From Diphasiastrum complanatum (lineage: Eukaryota > Streptophyta > Lycopodiopsida > Lycopodiales > Lycopodiaceae): DNA of 64,000 nucleotides. Position 1 is the stretch's first letter, and every line of letters starts with the position of its first letter. The position numbers and the translations under genes are program-made. Location: contig CM055102.1 of assembly GCA_029204225.1 (NCBI GenBank), positions 12,505,939-12,569,938 on the forward strand, read 5' to 3'. The notes under the pieces were generated by a model, which did not search any database, was not told the DNA's origin, and was given only the letters and a program-made list of their open reading frames with translations. This document shows positions 22,571-42,325 of this stretch, piece by piece.

Positions 22571-25500
22571 ACACCATGTCCTACTATTTTGTTGGAGCAT
22601 GGATAGAAGAAACTCGCAAGATTTGCAAAAAATTTACTCTCAAAATATCTAAACCCGTCTCGATGCCCGTTCTGCATGAACATGAACAAACAATACAAGA
22701 ATTAACGGTTAGGATTTAAGTTTACATTCTCTATATTTATAGTAAACAAAAAGTTTATATGTTTTAAAAGAATTGACTATGGATGATGACCCTCCCTTTT
22801 CAATTTATCGACTACTGGATCAAAGGATTTTCTAAATGCAAAGTCATATACCTCTTTAGTAGGGAGTCATTCGGCATCTATCCATACAATTTAGGACTAA
22901 CACAAAAACCAGTATTTTGAGACTATTCATGTTTTTAAATAGAAACTCTCCTCTTATAACTCATCTACTGAATATTAAGAATGTATAACTAATAAGGTTA
23001 AAACTAATGTTGTTATCACATGATAATAATATATACTTCGAGACAATGAATCTACATTCAATTTGGTTAAGAAGTCTCAAAATATGAATTTACTTAAGAA
23101 GTATCAAAATATGACTGTTTTTCTCAATTTAGTTGAATTTGTGCTAACTTGAAGTATAGGGTTGGAGGTCCCCTTGAAAATCAAGATGCATATTAGAAAA
23201 AAAAAATGGCCTATCAAATTATATTGGAAGGACAAGCTATTATAAAGAGAAATATCGATTTGTTTAGTTCTATCTTTGTACGCCATTCTCCTCGCTTTTT
23301 CAATAAGTGCCAGTAACAATGGCCATTCAATAAATCATGCTAGAAATCTCATGGGCTGTAAGTGCAAGGCTATAGAAAATGATTATTTTTATTCCAATAA
23401 GGACACAAAAATATAAATTGATCATGATGAGAACTTTATGTGGCAATATAACTCTTACCGTCAAGAGTTGACCCTATCTACACAGGCTTCGCTTTATGGC
23501 ATGTGTGCTCAAATTTCCTAAAGATGTTGGGCAAAGAACTTCATGCTATGTGTACACATCATTAAACCATTAACATTGTCAAATTTAAAAGATTTCATGT
23601 TCTCAAGGATATTGCCCAAGAACAGATCCAAAGGGATGTAAAGCTCTAGTCATTAGAGTTTACTTGATGTAAAGACGTAAATTGAAGGTGTTCTACCCTC
23701 CATAGGGAGGCTTAGAAGGTGTTTACTAAGAGTCAAGATATTCTGCAAGCACCATGATAATCCTTTTAGTAGCCACCCTTTATGAGTTATTTTGATAAGT
23801 TTGTGCTCATGCTACTATTCAATGTCACTAGGTATGCATATCATTTGTAATGAATACCTAGAATGAGTTACTTTTATGATTGTGTGCTAATGTCACAATA
23901 TGCATATCATTTCTTAATTGTAGCTTTGGCATAATATGCTAGAATAGAAAAAATGCTTGTTAGGCATAATGAATATCCTATATACAACTTGTCCATTGCG
24001 CAAGACATTTTATAAACAAGTTGTCCATTTTGCATGCAAATTTATTTATCTATAAATAAGTAATATATTAATAGCCTTTTTTTTCATACTAATGGATAGA
24101 CTATAAATAAAAGGGTGTATTCTTGGCTCATGACTGAAAATATATGAAGACGCCCTGCTCTCATCTAATGGTGTAGCAAGTACCGATCAAACAAAAGAGA
24201 AGATTATGCAACTGTTATACCTTGCTAAAGAGTTTGATTAGGATGAGACCATCCATGCAACCTCGAAGTCATGGTGAGTAAGAAGACCATCCATAAATAA
24301 AGTATCCATTCTCCAATATGGTCTATAGATAAATTATCCATGTAACAGTTCCATATAGGAGGCCCCTTGCCTTGGGGCCTTTCCAGCATAATAATTGTTG
24401 AATTTTTTTTAACTATTTATATATAGAATGTTTGAAAGGCATTATGCATGCAAGCACTACTTGTCTGACTTTTTAAAAATAGGATGCAGTATCTTATGTT
24501 TTCGTAAAGTAATTATGACTCTCTACTCAAAAAATAAAAAATCAAGTGAATGACTGTGCCATGTAATGGATGTGTCTCAACCAAATACAAAGGGAAAAAG
24601 AACTTATGATAGTGTTCATGTACAGGGGAAGGCCCGAGGCCGGGACCCTTTACCAACATAAAAGCATCACTAATTTTGGTATTATAGTAAATGTTATATT
24701 TTTAGACTTGTTTCATGGATCTTACATGTTTAAGTATAGGGGAAGGCCCACGCCCCGAGGGCCTTCCCCTACCATGATAACCAACTGATTTTGTTTTCTT
24801 CTAAAAATAGTGAGTAGCATACCTATGACTTTCTAAAAATAGAAAGTTTGAGATTTAAACGAAGCCAAATTTTCTAAAAATAATGATAATTACATTATCA
24901 CGTTCTCTAAAAATAGCAGCTAAATTTTACAAAATTGTACAATGCTTTTATGATTGTCTAAAAATAGTAATAGTTCCTTACACATTTATTGTTGCATAAA
25001 TTCATGCGATAATAATTTCAGGTCTAATATTGTGCCATTTAAGGCTTCCTCAAACTACAATACGAAACAAAATTGGAGGTTGTTACGCAATCTTAATGCA
25101 TTCTATTTATAACAGGCACACCTTGCACATTTGTAAAGTTATTTTCAGCAAGGCATTTTTGTGCACTTAATAGTTTTGGATGTAAAGAAAAAAATTCAGT
25201 GATGCTTTAGGCATGCAATTGATAAACTTTTTATTCATAATAAATAAATTGCTTGAACTATGCAATAAACCAGCCTGGCCATTCTATAGTACAAATTCTT
25301 CCTCTTATCGTAATGCCTTGTGCTCAGGTGTCCTTTGTATATTGGGACCACCTCCAGGAGCATAATGTCCATCCAACTTTCTCTTTCCTAGTAATCTGTC
25401 ATTCTCTCTCCTCTCTCTGGTGGAAATCACGTTGTCTGTCTGGTGGAATGCACGTTCTCTCTCCTCTCTCTGGTGGAATGTGTATGTGGTGGAACATAAA

Positions 25501-25914
25501 AGCATCACTAATTTTGGTATTATAGTAAATGTTATGTTACTTGAGTAGGGATCACAATGCTCTAAGATACTAACATTGCACCAACAGCGATTTGAGCCCA
25601 AGTCAATTGGTCAAGGAATTTTCATCCTACCATAATTTATAATTTGTAGCGGACATTTGTTTTATCGATGCAAGAATATTTATATAGACCACAAATCTCG
25701 TTGCTTTGATGTTATGAAAGTGGATGTAGTGACAAAATGATCGATTTTGGAAGGACCTTGTAGTTGAATTGAAGGACTTTAGAGAGCTCTAAAAATTGTT
25801 TCATGAGTTGTAGGTGAATTAGTCAACTTTGGAGAGGCATCTAAAATTGCTTTATGAGTTGTAGATGATACACTCTTTTCTTTTTATTGAAATGCTTAGA
25901 AAGCTTATAAATTT

Positions 25915-25920
<6 letters not shown>

Positions 25921-25995
<75 letters not shown>
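25921..25995. repeat. (CT)n microsatellite in intron 1, copy 3
   Basis: About 75 bp of CT repeats at the position of the 2619 tract, without the poly(A) run. Confidence 0.95.
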
Positions 25996-26000
<5 letters not shown>

Positions 26001-27688
26001 AAACATGTGTGCACACATGCACTTATAAAGAGAGATATCGATTTGTTTAGTTCTATCTCCGTAAGCCGTTCTCCTCGCTTTTTCAATAAGTGCAACTAAC
26101 AATGGCCATTTAATAAATCATGCTAGAAAGCTCATGGGCACTAAGTGCAAGCCTATAGGAAATGATTATTTTTATTCCAATAAGGACACACAAATAGAAA
26201 TTGATCATGATGCGACAATATATGCGGCAATATAACTCTTACCATCAAGAGTTGACCCTATCTACACAAGCTTCGCTTTATGGCATGCGTGCTCAAATTT
26301 CCTAAAGATGTTGGACAAAGAACTTCATGCTACGTGTACACATCATTAAACCATTAACATTGTCAAATTTAAAAGATTTTGTGTTCTCAAGGATATTGCC
26401 CGAGAACAGATCCTAAGGGATGTAAAACTCTAGTCATTAGAGTTTACCTGATGTAAAGATCTAAATTGAAGGTGTTCTACCCTGCATGGTGAGGCTTAGA
26501 AGGTGTTTACTAAGAGTCAAGATATTCTGCAAACACCATGATAATCCTTTTAGTAGCCACCCTTTATGAGTTATTTTGATAAGTTTGTGCTCATGCTACT
26601 ATTCAATGTCACTAGGTATGCATATCATTTGTAATGAATACCTAGAATGAGTTACTTTTATGATTGTGTGCTAATGTCACAATATGCATATCATTTCTTA
26701 ATTGTAGCTTTGGCATCATATGCTAGAATAGATAAGTTGTTCATTTTATAAATAAGTTGTTCATTTTGCATGCAAAATTATTTATCTATAAATAAGTAAT
26801 CTATTAATAGCCTTTTATTTTCATACTAATGCTTGTAAATAAGAGGCTATAAATAAAAGGGTGTAGTCTTGGCCCATGACTGGAAATATATGCAGAGGCT
26901 CCACTCTCATTTGTGCCATTTAAGGCTTCCTGAAACTACAATACGAAACCAAATTGAAGGTTGTTACGCAATCTTAATGCATTCTATTTATAACAGGCAC
27001 ACCTTGCACATTGTAAAGTTATTTTCAACAAGGCATTTTTGTGCACTTAATAGTTCTGGATGTAAAGAAAAAAATTCAGTGATGCTTTAGGCATGCAATT
27101 GATAAACCTTTTATTCATAATAAATAAATCGCTTGAACTATGCAATAAACCAGCCTGGCCATTCTATAGTACGAATTCTTCCTCTTATCGTAATGCCTTG
27201 TGCTCAGGTGTAATTTGTATTTTGGGACCACCTCCAGGAGCATAATGTCCATCCAATTTTCTCTCTCCTAGTAATCTGTCATTCTCTCTCCTCTCTCCTG
27301 TGGAAATCACGTTCTCTGTCCGGTGGAATGCACGTTCTCTCTCCTCTCTCTGGTGGAATGCACGTTCTCTCTCCTCTCTCCGGTGGAATGTGTATGTGCT
27401 ATGTGGCAGCTCGTCATTGGTTGTCCACATCCACATTCCACCACAAACGAAAAAAAAAACAAAAAAAAAAAAAACTTAGCACAATGGCATTACGTAGGGG
27501 GAGGCCAGAAGCCCTTGGGCCTTCCTTGCTGGTCCGGGTTGCCTAAGCAAGGAAGGCCCTCAGGCGGGCTCCCCCCTCCCTTCACTACAACCTTCCATGC
27601 CTAGTTTCATATTAACTTTCTTTTAGAACAAGAGATAGTAATAGAGAAGTAAAATGGACGATAGCTGAATTATATATGGAATTTGCAG

Positions 27689-29113
<1,425 letters not shown>

Positions 29114-29657
29114 AGCAGATAATGGTTCACCTCAAAGAACTGATGTGAACAAGACGAGCTGCTGAGTCTTCTGTTGGAAAGCATTAGACTTAAATAAATG
29201 GTGAGCCTGAAACTGTGAATAGTTGATATTTGATAGGATACTCTTAAATAATGAGAACAGGATTATGATGTACCTGTAAAGTTAGTCTGCGAGCTCCGAT
29301 CAGTCTTTGTTCCTCCAGAGTTATGGGACAAAGCCTGGAGCATTGAAGCATTCTCCAGGTTGTCTGCAAACTCACATGCAAGCACCATTTGTCATAAATG
29401 CAAAGGCTTATATAATATTCTTTCCCGTGAAGGGTAAAATGTGAAGTGTAAACATACATGGGTGCCAATTGAGCTGGGTAAGAGACAGTGTTTTGTCACT
29501 CTCACACGTGTTCAACACGTTGGGTAACTGTGTCTTGTCACTCATACATAGCTTGACTTGTTGACATCTTGGAGTCATGTGCTCTATGACGATTAAACTC
29601 GATCACTTATTACTCAATGTACACCATATATTTGTGCATAAAAAATGTCAGCACAAG
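29114..29657. other. Truncated 3' flank of copy 3
   Basis: Homologous to 6745-7285, then cut off and joined directly to CKX exon 1 of copy 4 at 29657/29658. No gene seen. Confidence 0.6.
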
Positions 29658-33566
<3,909 letters not shown>

Positions 33567-33699
33567 GAAAAGGAGAGATAGTGATATGCTCCGAACACCA
33601 ACATGCAGATCTCTTCTACTCAGTGTTAGGAGGTCTGGGACAATTCGCTATCATAACTAAAGCCAAAATCCGCCTCCATCATGTTCCTCCTAAGGTAGT

Positions 33700-33758
<59 letters not shown>

Positions 33759-34501
33759 TCTCATATCTCATATTATCTTATATGTCTTTTTGCACTTTCA
33801 ACCGCTTCCTTATCTTCCATCCGAAATCAGCATCATAGATGCTTCGTATTTAGGCTTTCTTGACAGGGTCCACGACAAGGAAAGAGATCTCCGAAAGTCA
33901 GGTCTCTGGTACACTCCTCACCCGTGGTTGAACCTATTCATTCCCAGGAGCCGGATTATAGAGTTTGATGCTTGGGTTTTTAAGCAAAAGCTGAGCGGAG
34001 GCATAAACGGACCGATGCTTGTCTATTTCCTCAACCGTAACAAGTAAGTCCTCTATTCAACTATTATCTTCATTTCTGCGTGTTCTTACTAGGAAATTAG
34101 AATCAAATGCAACAAAAGACGAGTCGAGACTGGGATCCAAACATTATCATACTCGCTGATGACAACTTGTGATAGACGGGATTCCTTTGCCACTGTTGAA
34201 TAGATGGGATTCCCAGATGTCTGAGGTGACACCTAGCGAAGACATCTTTTACGCGGTGTCACCACGCTCTGCTCCAACAATAGGAATGTTAATGGATCAA
34301 AATAGCAAGATTCTATATTTCTGCAGAACAAAATCCATCGAGTACAAACAATATCTTCCACAGTATGTCAATCAGGACGAATGGAAAACCCATTTTGACC
34401 ATTTGTGTCCTAGATTTCGTGAAAGAAAACCGAGGTACGATCCCAAAGCCATTCTGTCTCCGGCTCAAAGAATTTTTTGGAGGAGCAAAACTCTTTCCTA
34501 A
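33567..34501 (+). pseudogene. Cytokinin dehydrogenase copy 4, exons 2, 4 and 5 (exon 3 deleted)
   Basis: Exon 2 (33567-33694) is open. A deletion from intron 2 into exon 4 (junction 33800/33801) removes all of exon 3, intron 3, the exon 4 acceptor and the first ~20 bp of exon 4. The rest of exon 4 (33801-34043) is open with HPWLNLFIPRSRI. Exon 5 (34204-34501) is open to its stop but has lost 18 bp in frame (six codons after the residues DIFYAV). Without exon 3 and an acceptor, no complete product is possible. Confidence 0.9.
33704..33755. repeat. (CT)n microsatellite in CKX intron 2, copy 4
   Basis: About 52 bp; it lies next to the exon 3 deletion. Confidence 0.95.
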
Positions 34502-35162
34502 AGCAGATAATTGTTCACCTCAAAGAAGTGATGTGAACAAGACGGGCTGCTGAGTCTTCTCTTGGGAAGCATAAGACTTAAATAAATGGTGAGCCTGAAA
34601 CTGTGAATAGTTGATATTTGATAGGATACTCTTAAATAATGAGAACAGGATTATGATGTACCTGTAAAGTTAGTCTGCGAGCTCTGATCAGTCTTTGTTC
34701 CTCCAGAGTTATGGGACAAAGCCTGGAGCATTGATGCATTCTCCAGGTTGTCTGCAAACTCACATGCAAGCACCAATTGTCATAAATGCAAAGACTTATA
34801 TAATATTCTTTCCTGTGAAGGGTAAAATGTGAAGTGTAAACTTACATGGGTGCCAATTGAGCTGGGTAAGAGACAGTGTTTTGTCACTCTCACACGTGTT
34901 CAAGATGTTGGGTAACTTTGTCTTGTCACTCATACATAGCTTGACTTGTTGACATCTTGGAGTCATATGCTCTATGACGATTAAACTCGATCACTTATTA
35001 CTCAATGTACACCATATGTTTGTGCATAAAAAATGTCAGCACAAGAAACAAGGAAGCTACATAACCATATCACTATCTATAAAAGATGCGGGTACAAGTA
35101 GCAAGGTTGCTACTTAATCAATATGCTCCATGACTATAAAAAAAAAGCATTGAAGCTTGGTG

Positions 35163-35523
35163 CATAGTTGCATATAATACGTATTTTACAGTAATATACC
35201 ATATGATTAACGTATTATATAAATATGTATAATACAACATATTATACATATTTGATCACTATATTATAATTTTCAATAGTTTTACTCAAGGACAAAAATG
35301 AGATTATTTTATCTTAGTGTTCAGCCCTTCAAACATAAACATAAGAACAAAATTCTAAAGAAAACCGTGCATCACATATGAATTATTTGATAAAAACTTG
35401 TCAATTGTCAAAAGGTACAGGTAGGGCTATCTATTAGCTATACATATTTTTTAGCTAAAAAAAGTATAATACACGTATTATATGGCACCGTATTATATGC
35501 TTGTATTATATGATGCAACTATG
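35163..35523. mobile_element. MITE-like element, copy in unit 4
   Basis: Same inverted CATAGTTGCAT ends as 7405-7764, carried by the segmental duplication. Confidence 0.35.
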
Positions 35524-35579
35524 GTTTGGTGAAGCAACTAACTAGCAAATTGGAGTCAAACTCTAGAGCATAACTTATA

Positions 35580-35882
35580 AGTCGAACAAAGAAAGTACCT
35601 TCCACCTCACCACTTAATGGAAGACAAATCTTAGGAAATTTTTATGATAGGGCATTCAATAAAAGAGTTGACATCACTAGGGCTACTATCTCAAAGACCT
35701 TGAACATGGAATTTTCAAACAAAACATTGGAGAGTTGCTCACCACCCATCTATGAATATCATAGTGACTTGTTGTATCCAACTTTCTCCCCTGAGCTAGA
35801 CGAATCAAAATCAGAAAGAGCAAACGATGTAGGGGTCTTCCATGCAAGCCAGCTTAGACGAAGAAGAAAATGTGCTCAATGA
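35580..35882 (+). other. Conserved open frame of unknown function, longest copy
   Basis: 101 codons. The TAG that ends the other three copies is CAG here, so the frame runs on through SQLRRRRKCAQ to TGA. This may be the ancestral length. An internal MNMEFSN offers a start at about 35700. Confidence 0.3.
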
Positions 35883-37317
35883 ATGTTTATGATGCTCTCA
35901 AAACTATCAACTCCAACAAAAGTTCTTACTAAGCTAGAACAATTCTTTTTCATCTTTCATCAATACAATGGCTGGATCTATGGTGTGCTTGTGCCACTGT
36001 AAATAGCACCTTCCTAACTTTGTTAAAGTAAAAGCAAAAGGTTATATACTCCATTTACCATGTATAACGTCCTTGCACAATTCATTTTCATGTCTTCTAT
36101 GCCCAATAAATGCTTGTACCTAATTGGTTTCTCAGTTAAACCTATATTGAGCTAGGCCAAATAATCTAAACATTGCATATTATGTAGCTCTTTAACCTTA
36201 AGGGTGTACCATAATCTCTTTCAACTACAGCCTCCCTTGTTGAGTAGGATTAGCCTACAACTAACCTTGCATTAGACGAGTCTAGTTGGTAATAGGCAAT
36301 TGCTTGAATGAAACTCAAGATAACTTTGCATAGTTAATTGTTCAATTATAGCTTTAGCTAGTCCATGGAAAATTAAAAATCAATGGACATGGTGCATGAG
36401 TGTAGATTGCACCTAGCTATCACTAAGTATCTAAGGTTTATGATCACCTCAAGCACATGCGCGCGCCAACACACACACACACACACACTCACACACACGC
36501 ACAAACTAGGGAATCAGTTACATTGACTAAAAAAATTTACTCTCAAAATATCAAAACCCATCTTGATGCCCGTTCTGCATGAACATAAACAAACAATACA
36601 AGAATTAACGGTTAGGATTTAAGTTGAGTACATTCTCTATATTTATAGTGAACAAAAAGTTTATATGTTTCAAAAGAATTGACTATGGAGGATGACCCTC
36701 CCTTTTCAATTTATCGACTACTGGATCAAAGGATTTTCTAAATGCAAAGTCATATACCTCTTTAGTGGGGAGTCATACAATTTAGGACTAACACAAAAAC
36801 CACTATTTTGAGACTATTCATGTTTTTAAATAGAAACTCTCCTCTTATAACTCATCTATTGAATATTAAGAATGTATAACTAATAAGGTTAAAACTAATG
36901 TTGTTATCACATGATAATAATATATACTTAGAGACAATGAATCTACATTCAATTTGGTTAAGAAGTCTCAAAATATGAATTTACTTAAGAAGTATCAAAA
37001 TATGACTGTAGTCTCAATTTAGTTGAATTTGTGTTAACTTGAAGTTTAGGGTTGGAGGCCCCCTTGAAAATCAAGATGCAGATTAGAAAAAAAAAATGGC
37101 CAATCAAATTATATTGGAAGGAAAGCTATTAGAGTTTAGATTTAATTACCATGTAGTTGACAAAAGTAACATTGATCAATTCAACCACACAATCACATCA
37201 GTAAGTGCCTCCAAGACAAGACATGAACAAATACCCCCCAACACACTGTGTTTCAAATTAACTTCAAAGTACAAGAATATACATAAGTAGAAATTAAGGT
37301 GCGCAAGAAAGATTGGC

Positions 37318-37672
37318 TTGGCCACTTGAATTCCACTCTGATTGTAACAAGAAATGATCGTACCTTTGAATCTTTATGTCAACTCCTCTAAGCATCTGAA
37401 GTAGCCAGATTTCTTTTTGTGTTGCTAAACATAGAGCCTTCTACTCAGCCTTTGTGGTAGAGAGTGAAACGGTGCCTTGCTTTTTGCTCGACCAGAGAAA
37501 ACAACCATTGCCAATCTCAAAACCATAACCAATAGTTTATCTCCTATCATCTATGCTACCACCCTAGTCAGCGTCCACATAACCTTTGAACTTTGGTAAA
37601 TGAAACTGCGTTGAATAGACTAGACCAAGATCAAGTGTGCCCTTCGTGTACCTCAAAATGTGCTTGGCTGCA
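37318..37672 (-). mobile_element. Antisense Ty1-copia RNase H fragment, second copy
   Basis: Same decayed RNase H segment as 10300-10655, in the duplicated flank. Confidence 0.7.
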
Positions 37673-38861
37673 TTTCAATGCTCCATAGTAGGTGTTGCCA
37701 TGAACTAGTAACTCACCTAGCTTATAGCATAACTAGTGGTAGTGAAATATGTAAGACTACCAACAAGATGATGATACAATGTACTATCAAGTGGACCACT
37801 ATCATCTTACTAATTTCAATAGGAAAAGTCAAGGACTTGCAGTCAACCATATGATAGACAAGTTTTTTTTTACCAGAATGTAGATCCTCGCGTGGTGGAG
37901 ATATTCCACATAATCAAGTGTCGCGTCATCAAAAGCTTATCTAGTACTATAAATCTTTGATCTACCATAACTTTCTTATCTGAATTCTGATAGAGATGAG
38001 GCCAAAAGCAAAATTGATCTACTCTTTGCATAGAATATGATGGAATGTTCGTACGTTGATTGTGATTCTATAAAAATTAAGAGCTTGCATTTTCATTTCA
38101 TAATTGACCTCTTTTTAATTTGCATTTTCAAATTTGAAAAAAACATAAAAGCAAAATTCAGACCCAACTTCAAGTTCTCCCTTATTTTAATAGTTTAAGG
38201 GAAGAGGATTTGAACCTCTACAAGGTTAAGCCTTGTCTTCCAAACCCTTAATCCTACACAAATGAGTGGTTAATCTAATAACAGAGGGAACATCCTACTC
38301 AACCAAGAAGCTGGAAATATCAGTACATTATCTACAACAATATTAACTATTAATCTAAGGGAGAGCAGAATGACAATAAACCTGGACTTTGCAAAAAGCA
38401 ATCACAACACCTACAAGAACAAGACATATAGCATCAATAAAAAGCTGCAAAAAGAGCCCACATTGCTAAGACTTCCTTACAAAGCTCCTCAAAGTCATTC
38501 TCAGGATGACTCACAAGTATTCAACAAGCTGACATGCAAATTAGTGTGACAACATGACTGGAGAAATCTAAAAGGCTAGAGGTTCTATTTATGTAAAACT
38601 TCGATCCTTTACACATGAAATTTTGGAGGGAATTTTCTCCCACTTGTGGCGTGTGCTTTGTTTCTTGGCAGCGTGCTTTGTTTCATGTGCACTATTCATA
38701 TACTTCAAAAAATGAGCTAGCCACATAACTTAGACGGCGAGCAGTGCCGGAAACTAAGAAAATGAGAAAAAAAATCCGGTCATTTTATCATTATCTCTCT
38801 AACATTCTCTTACTAAGGCACAATTTCTTATACGGCCCTTTTAGAATCGAAAACCCCTCTA

Positions 38862-39067
38862 ATGATTGCTGATCCTCCAGCTAGTTCTTCTGCAAGTTCT
38901 CCTACATTGAGAAGATCTACTAGAGAAAAGACACCATCCATAAAGGTCTTGGAGTCAGAATGGAGGTCTTATTTTGCCTTAAGTGCATCAACTGTTTCAG
39001 AGCCTCAAACTTTGAAACAAGCACTTAAAAGTTCACATGCTGAAGAGTGGAAAAAGGCATTAGGCAC
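38862..39067 (+). mobile_element. Ty1-copia pol linker fragment, second copy
   Basis: Same copia linker coding as 11816-12021 (RRSTREKTPS, AEEWKKAL), interrupted at the same place by the TIR element at 39073. Confidence 0.7.
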
Positions 39068-39072
39068 CATTA

Positions 39073-39724
39073 GAGGAGTTCTCAATATCAAAAAGACCCT
39101 TCAAGGAATGCCATGTAAGGTATAGAAAAATATCAAAATAAAGAAAACAATATTGTTTACTTGCTTGCCCACACCACTCCCAAGGCCTCCCCAACTCCCA
39201 ATGATCTGACCATAGTGTCTATAGTCACAGTTAAGAACTGTTAACAGTTCGCAGTATAACTTAACTAAATTCAAAAATATTCTCTCCATTGGTTACAAAA
39301 AGGGCAATATTTTCACTGGATCTAGAATATGACCGCCATCCCCAAATTTGAATCAGGAAAGAATGCAAAATGTTTACATATGCATTCCTTCCATGAGAAT
39401 GGAAATATGAGCGCCAACTACCTATTGGAATGAAAAAAATGAGCGGCATTTCCAAATTTGAATCAAGCATACAAGCATGGAGATTGGATTGATCGTACAT
39501 ATTGTGAAAGATTCAACTAGTTTTCATATTTGGCATATTGAGGCCAAAACTTGTTTTAGACTTAGAGGTTGACTTTTCAAAGTTTATTAGTCTAAATATC
39601 ATTTGAATAAACACTTTTTGAAAGTGTGGAAAAGATAGAATGCTAGTTTGAGTAGATTCAATTTGAATAAGTTGGGTACATTGAATCTAGACCCAAAATT
39701 GGTAGGGTTAGCATTTTGGTGGGA
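39073..39724. mobile_element. Truncated copy of the TIR-bounded element
   Basis: Keeps the 5' inverted repeat (from 39068) and about 650 bp, then is cut at about 39724, where an unrelated copia LTR begins. The remaining ~1.5 kb with the gene fragments, and the 3' inverted repeat, are missing. Confidence 0.5.
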
Positions 39725-40132
39725 AAGCCAAGTGGCCAAATAGGGTTTGGACCTGCTATAAAAGGATGTAGCTCATGGAGAGAGTCATATTCTCTCTTCT
39801 CTATCTCATTTCATGCTTATACATGGTTCTCTTGGGTTCTACTATCCATTGGTGCACTATCTTGGTGATTGCTTGCAATTCTATGTATAGAATGATCTGT
39901 ATTTGTTATTTTTGGATCCACACGTGTGAAATACAGTATCTTGCTAGTTTTGCACAGACAAAAATAGTACATAATCATTTCATTCAAGTTTGACCAAGTT
40001 CTATTAGCGTTTGCATCTCAAATTGTGTGTAGATGCTGATTTTTCTACATTGATGAGATTGGTATTGTATTTCTCTTTCTAACCAAAGATCATTCAAGTA
40101 GATTGGATCTTAAGGATCTGAAATCTTTCACA
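39725..40132 (+). repeat. 5' LTR of copia element
   Basis: About 400 bp ending CA at 40131-40132 directly before the primer-binding site. A TATA-like CTATAAAAGG lies near 39757-39766. The exact left end is uncertain, because it merges with the truncated TIR element and no second LTR is available for comparison. Confidence 0.6.
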
Positions 40133-40144
40133 TGGTATCAGAGC
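40133..40144 (+). other. Copia primer-binding site
   Basis: TGGTATCAGAGC, complementary to the 3' end of plant initiator methionine tRNA, the usual minus-strand primer of plant copia elements. It follows the LTR with no gap. Confidence 0.9.
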
Positions 40145-40732
40145 TTGTGTTTCAGGTTATGAAGGAGAAAACCAGATCTATCAATGATTTGGTGAAGATA
40201 TCAAGTCTAGAGCATGCTAGAGAGGATTCTACACCAAAATCGGATTTTTTGCTTTTGTAGATTGGATCTTTTGTAGATCAAAACATTAAATAGGTCGATA
40301 TACTTGTTCAATTATGATTTTTGAATTCACATACTGGATTTGGCCGATTTTTGGATCATTGGTTCAGCCTAAGTGGTGGCTTATAGATTGCATATCAAAT
40401 TTTCAGCATTTGCATGTAGATTTGGAATAGTCAATTTTTTGTGATTTTGTCAAAACCCTAATTTTGATTGGATATCTAGATAGTGAGGTTGCTGGACTTC
40501 ACTTGAGTGTGTTTCAATCTTAGGAAGTGGCAAAAGTCATTAGATTGGGGATAGATCATAGGTTGATCAAGATTCCATGATTCTATGTGTTGATTTGGTT
40601 AGATAAGTGCTAGAAGAGAATTTGTCAGATAGTTTCAAATATTGGTGATTTCTTTTGAAAGCATTTGTTGTTGTTCAAAGGAGTGCTTTGTGCATTGAAG
40701 CAGGTTTAAAGAGAAGATCAGGTCATTGCTAC

Positions 40733-42325
40733 ATGGCAACCTCAATTGGAGTCATGTTGGAAGTCAATGATAGGCTTACCTCAAGTAACTATTCATTATG
40801 AAAAGTGAGGATGGAGTCACTTCTTGAAATGAATGATGTTTTGGATATTGTTGTAGGTTTGGAGGAGAGACCAGCAACACAACAAGATCAATATGACAAG
40901 AGGGCCAAGAAGGCTCTACACATGATAAAGATGAATGTTACCAATGAACTTCTCAAGGAAGTTGGTAAGTGCACATCATCTTTGGAAGTTTGGAATTCAT
41001 TAAAGAAGCTTTATGAATCCAAGTCTACTTCTAGAGTGTTGACTCTAAGAAGGCAAATATTTTCTTGTTTGCAAAAGAATGAAGAAAGTCCAAGTACTTT
41101 TGTTTTGAGAATGAAAGCATTGAATGATGAGTTAGCTTGCATAGATGAAAGCATTAAGGAAGGAGAGCTTATTCAAGTGATTCTTAATGGCTTGTTGGAT
41201 GCTCATGCTAACATTGTTCAAAGTATTGCTATTCAAAAGACTTTGCCAAGTTTGATGGATCTTCAAGAGATCTTGATCAATGAGGAATATAGACTTCAAG
41301 CAAGAGGTGGATCTACATTGACACTTCAAGAGGATGCTATGTTCACAAAGGGCAAATTCAAGGGCAAAACCAAAAGCAAGTGGTCTAAAGGGCAAGATCA
41401 AGTGGGTGCTTCTTCAAGTGGCAAAAAGAAGGATAGATCAAAGCTCAAGTGCTTCTATTGTGGCATCAAAGGACACTTTGCAAGTGACTGCTACAAGAAG
41501 AAGAGAGATCAAGGAGATAAGCAAGGTAATCTTACTCTTGATGAAGATGGTTTGGATGTGCAAGATGCAAATGATGATGCTTTTGTGATGTCTTCATGTA
41601 TGCTTGCTAATGATGGAGATCTAGATCCTTGGTGGATTGATAGTGGAGCAAGTTCACACATGACCTTTCACAAAGAGTACTTCACTTCTTTGTTGGCATA
41701 TGGCGATGACAAGAGGGTGATCTACACGGCCAATGATGGTGAGTGTGCAATCAAAGGGATTGGCACAATTCTTATTTCTCTCTCTACAAATAGGAATGTT
41801 CATTTGAAGGATGTCTTGTTTATTCCATCTATTACTAAGAATTTGCTTAGTGTGAGTCAAATGCTAAGTAAGGGCCTCAAGGTGGAGTTTGATGGAGATG
41901 CTTGTTTGATCAAAAGGAAGGATGTCTTGATTGGAAAAGGTAAAAGGCAAGGGAAGTTGTTAAAACTTGATGCTTGTGTTATTGCTAACCAAGTTGGATG
42001 TGTTGCAAGGGAACAAATTTCTATTCAAGAGGTTTGGCACAAAAGGATGGGACACCTCAACTTCAAGTCATTGGAGGTAATGGCAAGGAAGAAGGTTGTG
42101 ATTGGTCTTCCAAGTTCCTTAAGTAATAACAAGCATGTTTGTGAGTCTTGTGCTTTGTCTAAGTCACATAGACTACCTTATACTAGATCTATTTCTAGAT
42201 CCACAAAGCCTTTTCAACTTGTACATTCGGATATTCATGGATTTACTACAATTAGCAATAGTGGAGCTAAGATGTATGTAACATTCAGTGATGATTTTAG
42301 TAGATTTTGTTGGATCTATCTATAA
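40733..42325 (+). pseudogene. Copia gag-protease-integrase (part 1), broken
   Basis: The ATG at 40733 opens a gag frame that meets TGA at 40799-40801, in the segment after SSNYSL. From 40805 it is open for 506 codons: gag, a CCHC zinc knuckle (CFYCGIKGHFASDC, 41450-41491), the protease motif DSGAS (from 41639), the GAG-pre-integrase HHCC region (HKRMGH, then CESC) and the first integrase Asp (HSDIHG). A 1-bp frameshift near 42320 ends the frame. Decayed retroelement polyprotein. Confidence 0.88.

Larger units (their letters stand above)
34502..38861. other. 3' flank of CKX copy 4
   Basis: Collinear with 6745-11815. Contains the MITE-like element (35163-35523), the conserved open frame (35580-35882) and (CA)n at about 36469-36500. 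A deletion near 36531 removes the CACTA-like end, and the antisense copia RNase H piece is at 37318-37672. No other gene seen. Confidence 0.6.
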